Source of the DNA: a virus
Virus record (IMG/VR): IMGVR_UViG_3300027963_000393
Coordinates: 1 to 21,045 of that record
Reading direction: 5' to 3' (one strand)
Length of the DNA: 21,045 nt
Below the pieces are notes generated by a model. The model had not been told where the DNA came from. It saw only the letters and a program-made list of their open reading frames with translations, and did not search any database. Below, piece after piece: positions 15,341 through 21,045 of this stretch (positions are counted from its first letter, which is position 1; the number at the start of each line of letters is the position of its first letter). Made by a program: the position numbers and the translations under genes.

Positions 15341-16290
15341 CAGATCCAAAGGAATTACTGCTACACGTACTGCACGCCAAGGATGCTTCTCGTGACCGCA
15401 GTATGCAGACAGAGGTGGGTCCATCAGAGATAGGTGGCTGTCGTCGTAAGGTCTGGTACAGACTGAACGCACAGCCTCATACGAATGACAACCAATCTAA
15501 GTTGGCTGCCATTATGGGTACTGCCATACACGCAGCTATCGAAGATGCTATAGGTTCACTTGATCCTGAAGGTAAAGAATACTTAGTAGAAACTGAAGTT
15601 GCCTACGGTGATATGAAAGCACACGTAGATTTATTTGTACCTAGTACTGGCGCAGTCATTGACTGGAAGACTTCTAAGATTAAGAACCTTAGTTACTTCC
15701 CATCAAAGCAACAGCGTTGGCAGGTGCAGGTCTATGGTTACTTGCTATCTAAGAATGGCTATGAGGTCAAGACAGTTAACCTTGTAGCAATAGCACGTGA
15801 TGGTAACGAGAAGGATGTAAAGGTACATAGCGAGGCATACGATGAGGCCATAGCACTAGAGGCATTTGCTTGGTTGGCATCTGTAAGGGCTTCAGAGACA
15901 CTGCCAGAGCCTGAGAAGGATGAGTCCTTCTGTAAGGACTACTGCCAGTACTATGACGCATCCGGTGAGATGGGTTGTACTGGATTAAAAAAAGAACGTA
16001 TCGTCCTTAGTGAAGTAGTGATTGAGGACGAAGAAGTTGACAAGCACGCACTGCATTACTTACAGTTAGACACACAGATTAAAGAGCTGGAGAAAGAGAA
16101 AGATTCATTGAAGGCTAGCCTTGAAGGATCTACAGGCATCACTATGAGTGGTGTTGAAATCAGTTGGACAACAGTTAAAGGTCGTGAGACAGTTAATGCA
16201 AAAGAGGTTGAGAAACTTCTGGGGTTTGTTCCTAAATTAGTAGGCAATGAATCTGTAAGAATAAATATCAAACACAGTGGAGGAAAGTAA
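15331..16290 (+). CDS. PD-(D/E)XK nuclease, Cas4/RecB-like with Fe-S cysteines (319 aa)
   Basis: DNA exonuclease of the Cas4/AddB-like group, probably used in phage recombination or end processing. Seen: GPSEIGGCRRKVWY (C37), H67 in MGTAIHAAIED, D100 in AHVDLF, VIDWKTSK (D111-x-K113), and QVQVYGYLLSKNGY, which is the QxxxY box. A cluster C201, C205 and C216 (FCKDYCQYY ... GCTG) with C37 would hold a 4Fe-4S cluster. The C-terminal third is a charged helix (LDTQIKELEKEKDSL) plus a small beta domain. No CRISPR array or other cas gene is present, so an adaptation role is not supported. Confidence 0.85.
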   Translation: MAIADPKELLLHVLHAKDASRDRSMQTEVGPSEIGGCRRKVWYRLNAQPHTNDNQSKLAAIMGTAIHAAIEDAIGSLDPEGKEYLVETEVAYGDMKAHVDLFVPSTGAVIDWKTSKIKNLSYFPSKQQRWQVQVYGYLLSKNGYEVKTVNLVAIARDGNEKDVKVHSEAYDEAIALEAFAWLASVRASETLPEPEKDESFCKDYCQYYDASGEMGCTGLKKERIVLSEVVIEDEEVDKHALHYLQLDTQIKELEKEKDSLKASLEGSTGITMSGVEISWTTVKGRETVNAKEVEKLLGFVPKLVGNESVRINIKHSGGK

Positions 16291-16671
16291 ATGGCTGCAA
16301 ACGAGAACACTAAGTTCCAAATCAACTACAAGTTAGCTGATGGAACTCTTATCAATCTTTACGCATCAGATGTAAAGGAACTTGAGACAGGTCTTACAGA
16401 CCTTGCAATGGTTGCAACAATGATTAAGTCAACATCAGTAGAACTATCAGGTGGAGTAACTGCAACTGCAACAGCAGTACAGAACATCCAAGCACAGTTC
16501 GCTGCAACACCAGTAGCAGCATCATCAGACCCATCAGTGAAGATGTGCCGTCACGGACAGATGAACTACCGTTCAGGAGTTGGAGAGAAGGGTCCTTGGC
16601 AAGGCTTTATGTGTGCAGGACCGAAGGAATTACCGAAGTCGGAGAAGTGCGACACAATCTGGATTCGATGA
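16291..16671 (+). CDS. Recombination-associated Cys/His protein (126 aa)
   Basis: Starts after TAA with GGAGGAA as a strong SD. The N-terminal two thirds are predicted beta/helical (INYKLADGTLINLYAS, then DLAMVATMIK). The C-terminus carries MCRHGQMNYRSGV ... GPWQGFMCAGP ... KSEKCDTIW, a C..H ... C ... C motif that should bind zinc. I recall proteins with this CxHG ... W.G..C ... C..IW ending beside Cas4-like nucleases in actinophages, with no agreed function. A single-strand DNA-binding or recombination-partner role is a guess from context. Confidence 0.55.
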   Translation: MAANENTKFQINYKLADGTLINLYASDVKELETGLTDLAMVATMIKSTSVELSGGVTATATAVQNIQAQFAATPVAASSDPSVKMCRHGQMNYRSGVGEKGPWQGFMCAGPKELPKSEKCDTIWIR

Positions 16672-16675
16672 CTGA

Positions 16676-16942
16676 ATGCGTTCGCCGAGGTTCTATGAGA
16701 ACCCAAGCTGCGCTCAAGTAGGAGGTGAATTTTGGTTTCCGGAAAGAACCGATGGTTCAATGAATACTGTAGAGATGGTGATGGCAAAATCTATTTGCCA
16801 TACCTGTCCACACAAAGCTGAGTGTGCAGAGTGGGGAATAAATAAAGAACAATTTGGTATCTGGGGTGGTCTAACACAGGCAGATCGTGTACCTATTCGG
16901 AAACAATTAAATATAATACTGAAGGGGGAAAACGTTGCTTAG
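16676..16942 (+). CDS. WhiB-family iron-sulfur transcription regulator (88 aa)
   Basis: Has the four WhiB cysteines: C12, then C41xxC44xxxxxC50 (CHTCPHKAEC), followed by the GIWGG turn (FGIWGGLT) and a DR..IR basic segment, in normal WhiB length. WhiB proteins are 4Fe-4S partners of the main sigma factor and alter host promoter use. Phage copies such as that of mycobacteriophage TM4 interfere with host WhiB function. It has no SD site, and TTCGAT lies 6 nt before the ATG, a weak match to a leaderless box. This gene is the best evidence that the host is an actinobacterium. Confidence 0.92.
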   Translation: MRSPRFYENPSCAQVGGEFWFPERTDGSMNTVEMVMAKSICHTCPHKAECAEWGINKEQFGIWGGLTQADRVPIRKQLNIILKGENVA

Positions 16943-17810
16943 CTTAGATAGAGCCTGGGGAACTGTGCTCACTAAAGCAACGCCACTTCCTGATGTATGG
17001 AGTGGGTTAGCAGCTAAGCAGATTAAGTTCCGTAGGGGACAGGTCTGTATGGTAGCTGCAGCCCCTAACGCTGGTAAGTCTATGTTCGCACTTATCTACG
17101 CAATTAAAGCAGGCGTACCAGCACTATTCTTTTCAGCAGATACTGATACGACTACGGTGATGATGCGAAGTGCAGCACACTTATCAGGTCATAATCAGGT
17201 CAACGTTGAACAGAACTTATCTAACGATAGCAACTACTACAATCACCACCTTAGTAAGTTGGGTCATATTAAATGGGTCTTTGATTCCAGTCCGTCACTC
17301 GATGATATCGAGTTGGAGATCAGAGCGTACGTGGAGTTATACGGAATTGCTCCAGAGTTAATCATCATAGATAACTTGATGAACGTGGCAGCAGAGACTG
17401 ATAATGAATGGGCAGGCTTACGTGCGATTATGATGGAGCTGCACGATATGGCACGTAAGACAGAAGCCTGTGTATTAGTCCTGCACCACGTCTCTGAGCA
17501 GTCAGAGTATGGCTCACCAACTAAGCCACCTGCCCGTCGTGCTATTCACGGCAAGGTAAGCCAGTTGCCAGCGTTGATACTAACCCTGGGTTATGATCCG
17601 TTGAACGCAGAGTTAAACATTGCAGCAGTAAAGAATAGGTTTGGGCCACACACGGCTGATGCTTCTGACTTTACATCGCTAATGGTTAACTACGGAGCTT
17701 GTCAGATATCAGATAGAAACGCCTTCGGTGCAATGCTAGGGCGGGATGCACGAGCAGGTTATACTGGGGACTACATCGTAGATGAATATGGAAATGAGAT
17801 AGAACAATGA
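16935..17810 (+). CDS. DnaB-type replicative helicase, RecA-like ATPase domain (291 aa)
   Basis: TTG start, GGGGGA upstream, overlapping the WhiB stop. Walker A is AAPNAGKS (residues 42-49), Walker B is ELIIIDN (about 141-147), with LHHVS later as a sensor-type motif and ARRAIHGKVSQLPALIL after it. This is the C-terminal ATPase domain of DnaB/gp4-like helicases without the usual N-terminal domain. Primase parts are encoded separately downstream (18867-19788). It should unwind DNA for phage replication; RadA-like ATPases are a less likely reading. Confidence 0.8.
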   Translation: MLSLDRAWGTVLTKATPLPDVWSGLAAKQIKFRRGQVCMVAAAPNAGKSMFALIYAIKAGVPALFFSADTDTTTVMMRSAAHLSGHNQVNVEQNLSNDSNYYNHHLSKLGHIKWVFDSSPSLDDIELEIRAYVELYGIAPELIIIDNLMNVAAETDNEWAGLRAIMMELHDMARKTEACVLVLHHVSEQSEYGSPTKPPARRAIHGKVSQLPALILTLGYDPLNAELNIAAVKNRFGPHTADASDFTSLMVNYGACQISDRNAFGAMLGRDARAGYTGDYIVDEYGNEIEQ

Positions 17811-17938
17811 GTGAGAAGAAAATTGCTGGATTTTGGTGGGCGTATGGTCGTAAGCGAGGGTTTGGTATTGGCTTTGATATATCTGATTATCATTGGAATA
17901 TTGATCTTGGCTTTTGGTATTTTGGACAGGAGTTCTAA
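17807..17938 (+). CDS. Tiny aromatic-rich protein (43 aa)
   Basis: Starts by ATGA overlap with the helicase stop, and its own stop overlaps the next ATG (TAATG). It is rich in Phe, Trp, Tyr and Gly (GFWWAYGRKRGFGIGFDIS, DLGFWYFGQEF), with alternating strands. No domain is recognised. The fit at both ends is the main support for it being real. Confidence 0.5.
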   Translation: MSEKKIAGFWWAYGRKRGFGIGFDISDYHWNIDLGFWYFGQEF

Positions 17939-18105
17939 TGAGTCATTTAGATAGAGAAGTAGCTATTCTTAAAGTGGACTTGGCAAACTTCTTCAATGCT
18001 TTAATTCAATCCGGTGTGGTTGAGATAGTTAAAGACGAAGAAGGTCAGATGGTTTACAAGACTAATAAGGTTGTGCTTGTAGATGAGCAACCCGAAGTAC
18101 AATAA
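17938..18105 (+). CDS. Small helical protein (55 aa)
   Basis: The ATG at 17938 overlaps the previous stop (TAATG) and is preferred to an upstream ATG at 17914. The sequence is MSHLDREVAILKVDLANFF then a helix-strand part, with EIVKDEEGQMVYKTNKVVLV. The pattern suggests a small winged or dimerising protein. It overlaps the next gene by 23 nt. No function is known. Confidence 0.5.
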   Translation: MSHLDREVAILKVDLANFFNALIQSGVVEIVKDEEGQMVYKTNKVVLVDEQPEVQ

Positions 18106-18439
18106 GGCCAAGGGTGCAGCCTTCGAAATAGATGTAATGAAATGGTTTCGTAGTCTGGGTGTACTAGCTGAGCGCTTGCGCTTAGCAGGCAAGGACGACG
18201 AAGGTGATTTAGTATGCGTGGTTGCGGGACAGACATACATACTAGAACTCAAGAACACGGCAAGACTAGACCTGCCTCAGTTCTGGAGAGAAGCAGAAGT
18301 TGAGGCGCTTAACTACGCTAAGGCTCGTGGTATCGGAGAAGTGCCACTGCACTATGTTGTAGTTAAGCGTCGCAACGCTGGCATAGAGAAGGCTTGGGTG
18401 GTCCAAGACTTACAGCAATGGTTAAAGGAGAAACAATAA
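18083..18439 (+). CDS. Holliday-junction-resolvase-like PD-(D/E)XK nuclease (118 aa)
   Basis: A small nuclease that should cut branched DNA during phage recombination or packaging. The catalytic pattern is E15 in KGAAFEIDV, D42 in DDEGDLV and E55-x-K57 in ILELKNT, which is the spacing of Hjc-like and phage resolvases. Helices follow (QFWREAEVEALNYAKARG) and then VVVKRRNAG. Length is typical. It starts inside the preceding gene (23-nt overlap), as in many compact phage operons. Confidence 0.8.
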   Translation: MSNPKYNKAKGAAFEIDVMKWFRSLGVLAERLRLAGKDDEGDLVCVVAGQTYILELKNTARLDLPQFWREAEVEALNYAKARGIGEVPLHYVVVKRRNAGIEKAWVVQDLQQWLKEKQ

Positions 18440-18606
18440 TGGCAGTACCAGAAGGTATGATTACAACGTCACAGATTTGGAGTGAAGATGGCAACAACAA
18501 TCAGGCCGTTGAAGAGGCGACGCAAGAGAGCGTCAGTGAAGAAGCCAATGCCACAGAGTCAGAGGTGGTCGAAGGTGGAAGTGAGACAGAAGATGACTCA
18601 GAGTAA
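18439..18606 (+). CDS. Small highly acidic protein (55 aa)
   Basis: AAAGGAG lies well placed before the ATG. 16 of 55 residues are Asp or Glu and there is no Lys, Arg or His. The N-terminus (PEGMITTSQIWSEDG) is the only part with hydrophobics; the rest (EEATQESVSEEANATESEV) is likely disordered. The charge resembles DNA-mimic or anti-defence proteins but also simple linkers; no homology is claimed. It overlaps the next start by 14 nt. Confidence 0.5.
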   Translation: MAVPEGMITTSQIWSEDGNNNQAVEEATQESVSEEANATESEVVEGGSETEDDSE

Positions 18607-18775
18607 ACTAACTGAACAAGAATTTGCAGAAGGTGTTGCAGCTCTTATGGTTGAATCACCAGATCCTGAAAATCCAAACCTAGAACACAACGCTTACAAC
18701 TGGGGACTTGCACACGCAGGGTTGCTCTTTAACGGAGTGAAGGTTGAAGTTATTAAAGGTATGCAACCTAAATGA
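18593..18775 (+). CDS. Small hypothetical protein (60 aa)
   Basis: The ATG at 18593 (MTQSKLTEQEF) is preferred over the upstream frame beginning at 18482, which would be fully dual-coding with the acidic gene and gives an Arg-rich, unlikely N-terminus. The body reads AEGVAALMVESPDPENPN and AYNWGLAHAGLLFNGVKV, mostly helical. No family is recognised. It ends by ATGA overlap with the Cys-rich gene. Confidence 0.5.
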   Translation: MTQSKLTEQEFAEGVAALMVESPDPENPNLEHNAYNWGLAHAGLLFNGVKVEVIKGMQPK

Positions 18776-18945
18776 TTTGCCAGCCTTGTATGGATGCAGG
18801 CGAATACAATCGCTTGGATCAGATTAAACTTAGCAAAGCACATCACGAACAATGCGAGGGGTGCGTATGCCAGCACAAGACTGGTCCAGGTTGGGTTTTA
18901 AGAAAAGGTTCAAAGGCTCCGTTGATGCGAACTCAATCCCCATAA
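18772..18945 (+). CDS. Small Cys/His protein, CQHKTG family (57 aa)
   Basis: ATGA overlap with the previous stop. It has C3 and C6, then HHEQCEGCVCQHKTGPGWV, with three more Cys and two His, so it probably binds zinc. I recall short actinophage proteins with the CKGC.CQHKTG.GWV motif, of unknown function, which supports it being real. Its last 79 nt overlap the primase zinc-finger gene in another frame. Confidence 0.6.
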   Translation: MICQPCMDAGEYNRLDQIKLSKAHHEQCEGCVCQHKTGPGWVLRKGSKAPLMRTQSP

Positions 18946-19244
18946 CACCCATCATTGCCTTCTATGGCGGTGAAGTAAGAGAAGGTAATGGAGCATCGGT
19001 GCGTTGTGTACTACACAATGACAGTCATAGGTCTGCATCTATTAACACCTATGACAATCTGTATTTCTGTTTTACCTGTGGCAAGGGAGGCAACGCCGCA
19101 AATATAGTTTGCCTCATAGAGAATCTGGAGTTTAACGATGGCCTCAAACGTGCAGTCGAAATTGCAACTAGAAGCGGCGCAGAAATACGCACAGGAAATA
19201 ACTCCAGAAACTCTCGTCGCGCTAGAAGAACGTGGGATATCTGA
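18867..19244 (+). CDS. DNA primase, CHC2-type zinc-finger domain (125 aa)
   Basis: The start at 18867 has GAGGGG 5 nt upstream; an ATG at 18852 has none. The zinc-finger core is VRCVLHNDSHRSASINTY then LYFCFTCGKGGNAANIV, which is the C..H ... C..C ribbon of bacterial and phage primases (CHC2). The end (GLKRAVEIATRSGAEIR) is like the helix after this domain, then becomes basic and stops. The matching Toprim domain is in a different frame from 19138. The finger reads the template and the Toprim part makes the primer, so the two products should act together. Confidence 0.8.
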   Translation: MPAQDWSRLGFKKRFKGSVDANSIPITPIIAFYGGEVREGNGASVRCVLHNDSHRSASINTYDNLYFCFTCGKGGNAANIVCLIENLEFNDGLKRAVEIATRSGAEIRTGNNSRNSRRARRTWDI

Positions 19245-19788
19245 ACTTGCAGCAGCTAAGTTCCAACTAGGCACAGTCGTTGATCCTATTAACGGTCACG
19301 AAATGCACGCTGGTTGGCTATCCATCCCCTACATCACGGCCCTTGGTGGGTGTGTAGGCTTTAAGTTTCGTAGGTTAGATGATGGCAAGCCTAAGTATGG
19401 CAGTCCTACTGGGCAGAAGGCCCATCTATACAACGCTGTTGATGTGACAGTGAGTAGTCCCTACATCGTGGTCTGTGAAGGTGAGTTAGATACAGTCATT
19501 ACTAGCGGTGTCCTTGGTATCCCTGCAGTGGGTGTCCCTGGAGTACAGGCTTGGAAGCCACACTTTGCTAAGTTACTGAACGGCTATGACAGTGTATTCA
19601 TTGTGGGCGATAACGATGTGAAGGAAGATGGCTCTAACCCAGGAGCAGACTTTAGTAAGCGTGTTCAGCAAGAGGTATTGAACGGAGTAATAGTAACATT
19701 ACCACCTAATATGGACATTAACGACTACTACTTAGCCTATGGTGCTGATGCAACGAGAGCTTTGCTAGTAGGAGAGCAGAATGGATAA
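19138..19788 (+). CDS. DNA primase, Toprim domain (216 aa)
   Basis: Own ATG with CTGGAG 7 nt upstream. After a helical start (AQEITPETLVALEERGIS) comes the primase core (GWLSIPYITALGGCVGFKFRRLD, then PKYGSPTGQKAHLYN), and the Toprim motifs VVCEGELDTVI (catalytic Glu) and VGDNDV (DxD metal pair). It ends with PPNMDINDYYLAYG, a common primase ending. It overlaps the zinc-finger gene by 107 nt in another frame. It makes RNA primers for phage replication with the helicase at 16935. Confidence 0.85.
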   Translation: MASNVQSKLQLEAAQKYAQEITPETLVALEERGISELAAAKFQLGTVVDPINGHEMHAGWLSIPYITALGGCVGFKFRRLDDGKPKYGSPTGQKAHLYNAVDVTVSSPYIVVCEGELDTVITSGVLGIPAVGVPGVQAWKPHFAKLLNGYDSVFIVGDNDVKEDGSNPGADFSKRVQQEVLNGVIVTLPPNMDINDYYLAYGADATRALLVGEQNG

Positions 19789-19897
19789 GAGTGAATGGCA
19801 ACAGATGATACTAACTTTGCATACTATGGGCTTTCACATCTTGCAGATCAACGAAGAAGAGGAGACGCTACTAATATGTCCAACCCGAACCCGTTAG
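19781..19897 (+). CDS. Tiny hypothetical protein (38 aa)
   Basis: AGGAGA precedes the ATG, which lies inside the end of the Toprim gene. The sequence (MDKSEWQQMILTLHTMGFH then EEETLLICPTRTR) looks like a compact alpha/beta protein. It overlaps the next gene start (19876). Support is limited to its RBS and coding-like composition. Confidence 0.4.
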   Translation: MDKSEWQQMILTLHTMGFHILQINEEEETLLICPTRTR

Positions 19898-20184
19898 TAG
19901 ACCATCTTGCAGTAGTTGGATACCGTGCTGCTGGTGTATCAACTGATGACCTTACATCTTTCATTGAATCCTTTGCATCCCTGCGTGCTAGCCGTGTGCG
20001 TGGTGTGGGTGCAGACCAGTATGCGATAGCACAAGGGCAGAAGTTCGAGTCCTTTACTACTGGCGATACCATTAAAGAACTGATTGAAGAGCTGGCAGAT
20101 GCTAGCAACTACATAGACTTCCTTGCTATCAAACTATTAAACATCCAGCACACTATAGATTTGGTGCTACCTGACTGTGACTGA
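19876..20184 (+). CDS. MazG-like / nucleotide-metabolism candidate (102 aa)
   Basis: I chose the ATG at 19876 (MSNPNPLVDHL); an ATG at 19795 would add 27 residues that overlap the tiny gene. The visible motifs are YAIAQGQKFESF, then TIKELIEELADASNYIDFLAIKL. A helix with EL..EL.DA.NY is typical of small phage proteins of the MazG/dUTPase-like all-alpha group that hydrolyse nucleotides, though the full metal-binding EExxE ... ExxD set is not evident. It ends by an 8-nt overlap with the methyltransferase. Confidence 0.5.
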   Translation: MSNPNPLVDHLAVVGYRAAGVSTDDLTSFIESFASLRASRVRGVGADQYAIAQGQKFESFTTGDTIKELIEELADASNYIDFLAIKLLNIQHTIDLVLPDCD

Positions 20185-20842
20185 ACAAGAACTTATACTA
20201 GGCGATGCCTTAGAAGAACTTCCTAAAATAAAAGTAAAAGAAAAAAAGTTTGTAATTGTAACTGACCCACCTTTTAATGTTGGTTATCATTACAATACCT
20301 ACAAAGATAATATGGATTCAGAAGAGTATTATGAAATGCTTGCTTCTGTATTTCAATATGCCCCTTTTGTGGTTATTCATTACCCTGAAGAAATATACAA
20401 GATAGCCTTCCAGGTTGGTGAATTTCCAGACAAAGTTGTAAGTTGGGTTTACAATTCTAATACAGCAAAACAGCACAGAGACATAGCCTTCTTTGGTATT
20501 AAGCCAGACTTCAAACAATACGGACAGCCATATAAAAATCCTACAGACAAAAGAATTATGCAAAGAATTGCCGATGGTAAGATAGCAAGACTGTATGACT
20601 GGTGGGAGATTAACCAAGTTAAAAACGTATCTAAAGATAAAACTGCTCACCCTTGCCAGATGCCTTTGGAAGTTATGAAAAGAATTGTTGGTATCTTGCC
20701 ACCTGACTACACGATAGTAGACCCGTTTATGGGTTCAGGTACAACAGGTTTAGCCTGTAAAGAATTAAATCGAAACTTTATAGGTATTGAAATGGATGCA
20801 GAATATTATGCTATCGCTCAGCAAAGGATAGATAGTGACTGA
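20177..20842 (+). CDS. DNA methyltransferase, N6-adenine/N4-cytosine type (221 aa)
   Basis: Transfers a methyl group from S-adenosylmethionine to a DNA base. The catalytic motif IV is DPPF (residues 30-33) and the cofactor motif I is VDPFMGSGTTGLAC (about 181-194), giving the beta-class order (catalytic motif first). HPCQMPLEVMKRIV (motif X region) precedes motif I and IGIEMDAEYYAIAQQRI follows. GTG start. No restriction partner is nearby, so it is probably an orphan enzyme that protects phage DNA from host nucleases. Its DNA is visibly richer in A/T than the neighbours, suggesting a separate origin. Confidence 0.9.
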   Translation: MTEQELILGDALEELPKIKVKEKKFVIVTDPPFNVGYHYNTYKDNMDSEEYYEMLASVFQYAPFVVIHYPEEIYKIAFQVGEFPDKVVSWVYNSNTAKQHRDIAFFGIKPDFKQYGQPYKNPTDKRIMQRIADGKIARLYDWWEINQVKNVSKDKTAHPCQMPLEVMKRIVGILPPDYTIVDPFMGSGTTGLACKELNRNFIGIEMDAEYYAIAQQRIDSD

Positions 20843-21045
20843 ACTACACCCATCCATATATGACATAGCACCATCGGTAGCACAGACCATCCACAATAGG
20901 TACAAAGCCTTTGTAGACCTTGATGATGTCAAGCAAGAGTGCATCAAGTGGGCGCTATCGCGTGCTGCATATTTGAATGAGCAGTTGTCAGAGCCTGAGA
21001 TTAAACAGCGTCAGCACAATGAACAGCGTGTTGGTTGGCAGATGT
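20835..21045 (+). CDS. Possible sigma-like DNA-binding protein (3' partial)
   Basis: GTG at 20835, overlapping the methyltransferase stop, with AAAGGA upstream; the frame stays open to the window end (70 residues). It begins MTELHPSIYDIAPSVAQTI and contains NRYKAFVDLDDVKQECIKWAL, similar to the DL.QEG..WL helix in region 2 of sigma factors and in related phage HTH proteins. The downstream part is missing, so the class is uncertain. If it is sigma-like, it and WhiB could together redirect host RNA polymerase. Confidence 0.45.
   Translation, partial: MTELHPSIYDIAPSVAQTIHNRYKAFVDLDDVKQECIKWALSRAAYLNEQLSEPEIKQRQHNEQRVGWQM

Noticed and set aside
15331-16290. Cas4-like protein as part of a CRISPR-Cas system
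   Set aside because: No array or other cas gene in the window, and Cas4-like exonucleases are common in phage recombination modules.
18482-18592. N-terminal extension of the 60-residue protein
   Set aside because: It is fully dual-coding with the acidic gene and yields an Arg/Lys-rich, unlikely segment; the ATG at 18593 fits better.
19138-19244. Programmed ribosomal frameshift joining the two primase domains
   Set aside because: I see no classic slippery heptamer, and the Toprim gene has its own SD and ATG; separate translation is simpler, though not proven.

Overview
The window is a continuous stretch of a tailed bacteriophage genome, most likely a short-tailed (podovirus-like) phage of an actinobacterium. 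A WhiB-family regulator, found only in actinobacteria and their phages, points to the host. By eye the base composition is moderately A/T-rich (mid-40s % GC, estimated and not computed), unlike phages of high-GC Streptomyces or Mycobacterium. It would fit low-GC freshwater actinobacteria (acI/Nanopelagicales type), but that host is inference. Genes are tightly packed, often with ATGA/TAATG overlaps. No integrase, repressor or tRNA was seen.

Region 1 (1-13884, all +) holds virion and lysis genes. It opens inside a major capsid protein of the N4-gp56 type that carries an inserted beta-rich domain. Small head or connector-type proteins follow, including six tiny genes, most of them lysine-rich and one cysteine-rich (1787-2850). 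Next come a collagen-like tail fibre with an adjacent GT4 glycosyltransferase, a connector-like protein, a second fibre, and three paralogous fibre-tip proteins. Three different HNH endonuclease genes lie between these fibre genes. A 635-residue tail protein and a lysis cassette follow (membrane/coiled-coil protein, M15-type zinc endolysin, holin-like protein), ending in a strong rho-independent terminator at 13908-13951. No tape-measure gene is present between capsid and lysis genes, which is why a short tail is inferred.

Region 2 (13954-14515, -) is a two-gene minus-strand insert: a zinc-ribbon protein and a fourth HNH endonuclease. Region 3 (14516-14677) is a divergent non-coding region with several inverted repeats and candidate promoters.

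Region 4 (14678-21045, all +) is DNA metabolism and regulation. It begins with a proteasome-beta/HslV-like Ntn hydrolase that keeps the catalytic Thr, Asp and Lys. It continues with a Cas4-like PD-(D/E)XK nuclease, a Cys/His protein of the recombination type, WhiB, a DnaB-type helicase domain, a Holliday-junction-resolvase-like nuclease, a primase split into zinc-finger and Toprim genes with a 107-nt overlap, a MazG-like protein, an orphan DNA methyltransferase, and the start of a possible sigma-like protein. Several very small genes sit between them.

The most notable items are the proteasome-like hydrolase, the collagen fibre plus glycosyltransferase pair, the interleaved fibre-tip/HNH array, the cassette of tiny basic proteins, and three genes without Shine-Dalgarno sites whose start codons sit exactly 6 nt after a TANNNT box, which suggests leaderless transcription.
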